Origin: [Actinobacillus] rossii
GTDB lineage: Bacteria; Pseudomonadota; Gammaproteobacteria; Enterobacterales; Pasteurellaceae
Assembly: GCA_900444965.1 (NCBI GenBank)
Contig: UFRQ01000003.1
Location: 682,001-746,000, forward strand
DNA length: 64,000 bases
Direction: 5' to 3'
The stretch's first letter is position 1. Each line of letters opens with the position of its first letter. The notes under the pieces were generated by a model. It did not search any database. It saw only the letters and a list, made by a program, of their open reading frames with translations, and was not told where the DNA came from. Position numbers and translations under genes: made by a program. This document shows, piece after piece, positions 60,382 to 64,000 of this stretch.

Positions 60382-61278
60382 TTAAATTCCAGTAACTTCA
60401 CGAATATATTTACGACCTTTAATTGCGTACTCTAATGGGTTTGCAATTGCAGGATCTTGTTCTGCTTCCACAACCATCCAACCTTTGTAGTTGTGTTTAT
60501 CTAGAATTTCAAAAATAGGACGGAAATCAATTACGCCATCGCCAGGAACGGTAAAGGTACCTTTTACCACGCCTTCTAAGAAACTCAGCTCTTTCGCTTT
60601 TACTTCGGCAACTACGTCATCGCGAACGTCTTTTAAATGCACATGGAAAATACGATCGACATATTTTGCTAATACATCAAGCATCGCTTGTTGGCTACCT
60701 TCTGAATAATAAATATGACCAGAATCGAATAATAAGCCGACTTCATCATTGGTGATTTCCATGTATTTATCAATTTCAGCAGGGGTTTGAATACCTGTCC
60801 CCATATGGTGGTGCAAGCAGACTTTCATTCCTTTTTCTGCCGCAATTTTTGCTAGCTCATTATAGCCTTCTGCTAATAATTGCCATTCTGCTTCAGTGAA
60901 AACGGTTTTTTCTTTGAAAATCGCTTTTTTCTGACCTTGAATACTGCGACTTTGCTCTGAACAACCAATCACTTTTGCGCCCATTTCATGTAAGAAATTC
61001 ATATGTTCAATAAAACCTTGAATGGTTTCTTCTTTTTTGCCATCTACAAAGAAAGTGCTGAACCAAGCATTACAAATTTGAATACCGCGTAATTCTAGTT
61101 TTTGTTTTAATACGTTGGTATCTCTAGGGTATTTACTACCCACTTCACTGCCTGTGAAGCCAGCTAATGCCATTTCACTCACGCATTGTTCAAAGGTATT
61201 TTCTTTACCAATTTCAGGTAAATCATCATTTGTCCAACCAATTGGGGCAATACCTAATTTTACGTTTTCAGCTTTCAT
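60382..61278 (-). CDS. iolE: Myo-inosose-2 dehydratase
   Basis: It dehydrates 2-keto-myo-inositol to a trihydroxycyclohexanedione. This xylose-isomerase-like TIM barrel has 298 aa (about 297 in Bacillus IolE). [18 protein letters not shown] starts the protein and [30 protein letters not shown] and [11 protein letters not shown] hold the metal ligands. It lies between iolD and iolG; a dispersed hairpin repeat fills the gap to iolD. Confidence 0.94.
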   Translation of the reverse strand: MKAENVKLGIAPIGWTNDDLPEIGKENTFEQCVSEMALAGFTGSEVGSKYPRDTNVLKQKLELRGIQICNAWFSTFFVDGKKEETIQGFIEHMNFLHEMGAKVIGCSEQSRSIQGQKKAIFKEKTVFTEAEWQLLAEGYNELAKIAAEKGMKVCLHHHMGTGIQTPAEIDKYMEITNDEVGLLFDSGHIYYSEGSQQAMLDVLAKYVDRIFHVHLKDVRDDVVAEVKAKELSFLEGVVKGTFTVPGDGVIDFRPIFEILDKHNYKGWMVVEAEQDPAIANPLEYAIKGRKYIREVTGI

Positions 61279-61313
61279 GCTATCTCCTTGTTCAAGAGTA
61301 AATATTGATTTCT

Positions 61314-61381
61314 TGTAAGGACAGGCTTTATACCTATCCGTTTAATTCTGTACAGGAACGGAATTCCCCCCATTCCTGCCA
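61314..61381. repeat. Dispersed hairpin repeat, copy 3 (extended)
   Basis: GGACAGGC and ACCTATCC enclose a TTTAT loop (61319-61339), and a second dyad CAGGAA...TTCCTG follows. The outer ends TGTAAGG and CCTGCCA are imperfect inverted repeats. It is very similar in layout to copy 2 at 48545-48611. Confidence 0.78.
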
Positions 61382-61389
61382 CTTATTTA

Positions 61390-63333
61390 TTAATAACGTC
61401 TTGCTTCATCAATGCGTTTCACTGCATTTTGGTAGGCTTCTTGAATTTTCTCTTTGGTAGAGACTTCCGCCACACCAACATGCCACCAGCTACCATAACC
61501 GTGGATCATGGTTTTTGGTAGAACCTTCACATCAATTAATGTAGAAACGCTTTGTTTTGCTGCGTCAGCAAGGGCCGCGCGTAATTCTTCTTCGTTGGTG
61601 ACTTTATAGGTTTTGCAACCATAGGATGCGGCATTCATCGCAAAGTCAACAGGAACAAATCCGCCATCGAGTTTGTTTGTTGCCGCATTTCTAAAGCGGA
61701 ATTCGGTACCAAAGGTATCCATACCATGTCCGATTTCAAGGTTATTGATACAACCATTGGTCATATTATCGAATAACACGACATTAATTTTTTTGCCTTC
61801 TTGAATTGATGTGACGAGTTCGGAATGCAACATCATATAAGAACCATCACCGAGTAGGGTGTACACTTCACGATGTGGCTGCGCAATTTTTGCCCCTAAA
61901 GAGGCAGCAACTTCATAACCCATACAAGAATAACCGTATTCAAGATGATAAGTATCCACGCCTTTAGATTGCCAAGCGCGTTGTAAGTCGCCTGGTAGGC
62001 TACCTGCTGCACCGACGATAATATCGTTTTCCCCTAAGGTTTCATTTAAAATGCCTAACACGCGGCTTTGGGTTAAGCGAGAGCCTGTGATTTGGGTGAA
62101 TTCAGCGAAGACTTTTTCACAATCTAAAGCATCATTCACTTCAGGGACGAAATCTTTTTCACCGTTATAAGTAATGTGATAAATGCGATGTAATTCTTCT
62201 GCAAATTTCGCTTTTGCTTCCGCAATTTGATTGCCCCATTGTGCTTTATAGCCTGTTGGTTGTAAAAGTGCGGTCAATTTTTCGAGCGTTTCTTTTGCAT
62301 CTGCAGTGACTTGTACACCATCTAATTTATAGGCATCAAAACGTGCGATATTGATATTTAAGAAGTCCACGTCAGAGTTTTGGAAAATCCATTTTGATGA
62401 TGTGGTGAAGTCGGTATAGCGTGTACCCACACCAATAACTAAGTCGGCTTCTTTGGCTAATAAATTTGCACTTAAGCAACCTGTTTCACCTACACCACCG
62501 ACATTCAAATAGTAGTCAGATACCACCGCACTTTTACCTGCTTGCGTTTCGGCAAATGGAATATCGAAAGTTTCAGCAAAGGCTTTTAATTGCTCGGCTG
62601 CTTCGGAATAACGTACACCGCCACCACACACAATTAATGGTTTTTTCTTGCTTTGGATTAATTTTAATGCGTCTTGCAACATCGCATTTGTTGGTGGTGT
62701 ACGCTCAATACGATGTACCCGTTTTTGTAGGAAATATTCAGGGAAATCATAGGCTTCCCCTTGTACATCTTGGGGTAATGCAAGAGTAACTGCCCCTGTT
62801 TTCGCAGGATCTGTTAATACACGCATTGCATTAATACAAGCGGTCATTAATTGTTCAGGGCGACTAACGCGATCCCAGTATTTGCTCACCGCTTTGAAAG
62901 CATCATTTGTGCTGATGCTAAGGTTATGAGATTGTTCAATTTGTTGTAATACAGGATCTGGTTGACGAGTGGCAAAAACATCACCTGGTAATAAGAGAAG
63001 TGGAATACGGTTAGCTGTCGCAGTCGCGGCGGCGGTGATCATGTTGGCAGCGCCTGGTCCGACAGAAGAAGTACATGCTATAATTTGTTTACGTAGTTTT
63101 TGTTTCGCAAAACCCATTGCTACGTGCGCCATACCTTGTTCATTACGACCTTGGCGAACAATTAAATGACCACTGTCTTGCTCTAATGCTTGCCCTAAAC
63201 CAAGCACATTGCCGTGTCCAAAAATAGCGAAAATACCTTCGACAAATTTAATTTCTTTGCCATCAAATTCTATGTACTGATTATCTAGAAATCTCACTAA
63301 AGCTTGTGCAACTGTGAGTCTCGTGGTTTTCAT
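61390..63333 (-). CDS. iolD: 3D-(3,5/4)-trihydroxycyclohexane-1,2-dione acylhydrolase
   Basis: This TPP-dependent enzyme opens the inositol ring to 5-deoxy-glucuronate. It has 647 aa (637 in Bacillus). The N-terminal pyrimidine domain has [20 protein letters not shown] and the central domain [15 protein letters not shown]. The C-terminal TPP motif is [18 protein letters not shown] with [21 protein letters not shown] precedes the ATG. It is the first gene of iolDEG, divergent from an MFS transporter. No iolB, iolC, iolA or iolR gene is in the window. Confidence 0.95.
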   Translation of the reverse strand: MKTTRLTVAQALVRFLDNQYIEFDGKEIKFVEGIFAIFGHGNVLGLGQALEQDSGHLIVRQGRNEQGMAHVAMGFAKQKLRKQIIACTSSVGPGAANMITAAATATANRIPLLLLPGDVFATRQPDPVLQQIEQSHNLSISTNDAFKAVSKYWDRVSRPEQLMTACINAMRVLTDPAKTGAVTLALPQDVQGEAYDFPEYFLQKRVHRIERTPPTNAMLQDALKLIQSKKKPLIVCGGGVRYSEAAEQLKAFAETFDIPFAETQAGKSAVVSDYYLNVGGVGETGCLSANLLAKEADLVIGVGTRYTDFTTSSKWIFQNSDVDFLNINIARFDAYKLDGVQVTADAKETLEKLTALLQPTGYKAQWGNQIAEAKAKFAEELHRIYHITYNGEKDFVPEVNDALDCEKVFAEFTQITGSRLTQSRVLGILNETLGENDIIVGAAGSLPGDLQRAWQSKGVDTYHLEYGYSCMGYEVAASLGAKIAQPHREVYTLLGDGSYMMLHSELVTSIQEGKKINVVLFDNMTNGCINNLEIGHGMDTFGTEFRFRNAATNKLDGGFVPVDFAMNAASYGCKTYKVTNEEELRAALADAAKQSVSTLIDVKVLPKTMIHGYGSWWHVGVAEVSTKEKIQEAYQNAVKRIDEARRY

Positions 63334-63674
63334 GAGTACCTCCTATTAACTAAGCCTAGAACTTGTAATACTTTTAAATGCATCCTTAGTAGAACACTTA
63401 AACATTCCAAATTCAATATTTATGAAATTTTTTTTCTAAATATTGGATGTGGATCACACTTTTTTTAGATTTTTATTTATAAATGTTAATAAAGAGAAAA
63501 GTGACCATATAAACTCTGGAAATGTTTTGAGTATTAGAGTAGGGAACACTTTCTTTAAATTGATAAATTTTGGGATCTATGTCTCAAAAATTAATTTTAT
63601 CATTTGACTTTTTGAAATATTTATTTCAAATTAAATTTTGAACAGATATTACAATTTCATTGAGGAATTTTATT
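63334..63674. promoter_or_regulatory. iolD-transporter divergent intergenic region with regulatory dyads
   Basis: This 341-bp, very AT-rich gap holds no gene. It contains a perfect dyad TTTGAAAT-ATTT-ATTTCAAA (63611-63630) and a GAAA-N5-TTTC sequence at 63424-63436 that resembles half of it. It also holds a weak CRP-like TTGGA-N6-TCACA at 63443-63458. The dyad may be an operator for an inositol regulator, but none is encoded here. Confidence 0.5.
63611..63630. promoter_or_regulatory. 20-bp palindrome upstream of the MFS transporter gene
   Basis: TTTGAAAT and ATTTCAAA are perfect 8-bp complements around ATTT, 44 bp before the transporter start. RpiR-family inositol regulators bind GAAA...TTTC-type sites, so this is a candidate, not proof. 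Confidence 0.45.
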
Positions 63675-64000
63675 ATGAGCAGTATCACGTTCAGACCACA
63701 GAAAAAGCATAATTTATCGTATATTATTCGTATTTGCGCTGTTGCTTCATTGGGTGGGTTATTATTTGGTTATGATACATCCGTAATTTCAGGTGCTATT
63801 GATGCGTTAAAAATTTATTTTCAACTTTCCCCTGCTGAAACTGGATGGGCAGTATCAAATGTTGTGATAGGTTGTGTGATAGGTTCAATTTTTTCGGGTG
63901 AAATGGCACGAAAAATTGGTCGTAAAAAAACATTGATTATTGCAGCATTGCTTTTCACAGTTAGTGCTCTTGGTTCTGCCGTTGTTGAAAGTTTCTTTTG
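63675..64000 (+). CDS. MFS sugar/inositol transporter (partial, 3' end beyond window)
   Basis: The first about 108 residues are seen; the reading frame is open to the window end. GAGGA precedes ATG 63675. It begins MSSITFRPQKKHNLSYIIR, then a first membrane segment with GGLLFGYDTSVISGAI, the typical sugar-porter GYD motif, and a loop GEMARKIGRKK matching the MFS G-R-K motif after transmembrane 2. Its divergent position beside iolDEG makes an IolT/IolF-type myo-inositol transporter likely. Xylose or arabinose porters look similar in this region. Confidence 0.85.
   Translation, partial: MSSITFRPQKKHNLSYIIRICAVASLGGLLFGYDTSVISGAIDALKIYFQLSPAETGWAVSNVVIGCVIGSIFSGEMARKIGRKKTLIIAALLFTVSALGSAVVESFF

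Overview
The window is a gene-dense, AT-rich bacterial chromosome segment from a member of the Pasteurellaceae. The strongest evidence is the Haemophilus/Pasteurella-type DNA uptake signal sequence (core AAGTGCGGT, or ACCGCACTT on the other strand). It occurs dozens of times, both inside genes and as inverted pairs that form terminators. The gene complement (acrRAB, ftsN, hslVU, the aspA/dcu pair, and a lic2A-like glycosyltransferase with a CAAT/TTGA tetranucleotide tract) fits the Haemophilus-Pasteurella-Aggregatibacter clade. The genus cannot be fixed from sequence alone. No tRNA, rRNA, prophage, transposase or CRISPR array was seen.

Layout. 1-3.9 kb: L-arabinose genes (FGGY kinase, araA, araD). 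4-8.8 kb: transketolase, a low-molecular-weight phosphatase, dusA and periplasmic asparaginase. 8.8-12.7 kb: mannitol operon mtlADR behind three perfect CRP boxes. 12.7-18 kb: S10 ribosomal operon (rpsJ to rpsQ) with a structured leader and a strong terminator. 18-22.4 kb: rluD, bamD, a GT4 glycosyltransferase, rpmE and a phase-variable GT25 glycosyltransferase. 22.4-30.8 kb: priA, ftsN and acrRAB. 30.8-37.6 kb: clpB, a cysteine desulfidase family gene, ypfJ, and queCDE behind a preQ1-I riboswitch. 37.6-47.1 kb: a complete AI-2 (lsr) regulon, with lsrRK divergent from lsrACDBFG plus an lsrE-like epimerase. 47.1-51.7 kb: argCBH divergent from argE. 51.7-53.8 kb: hslVU. 53.8-57 kb: aspA divergent from a Dcu C4-dicarboxylate transporter. 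57-59.3 kb: recQ and cyaY. 59.3-64 kb: myo-inositol genes iolDEG divergent from an MFS sugar/inositol transporter that runs off the window.

Theme. Much of the window is carbon-source and signal uptake under global control. Perfect or near-perfect CRP boxes precede mtlA, lsrA/lsrR and tkt, and a perfect FNR box sits at about -41.5 of a predicted aspA promoter. Aspartate from asparaginase could feed AspA, and the resulting fumarate could feed anaerobic respiration together with the Dcu exchanger. Sigma-32-like promoters precede hslV and clpB.

Most unusual items. (1) A 107-bp palindromic, MITE-like element lies between hslV and hslU; its terminal inverted repeat supplies the last codon and stop codon of hslV. 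(2) A dispersed family of short hairpins (GGACAGG...CCTGTCC around a TTTAT loop) occurs after tkt, between argB and argH, and between iolD and iolE. (3) A 22-copy TTGA tract puts the GT25 glycosyltransferase out of frame as sequenced (predicted OFF). (4) The lsr intergenic region carries inverted-repeat operator candidates beside two perfect CRP boxes. (5) The arabinose cluster uses a kinase that looks unlike enterobacterial AraB.
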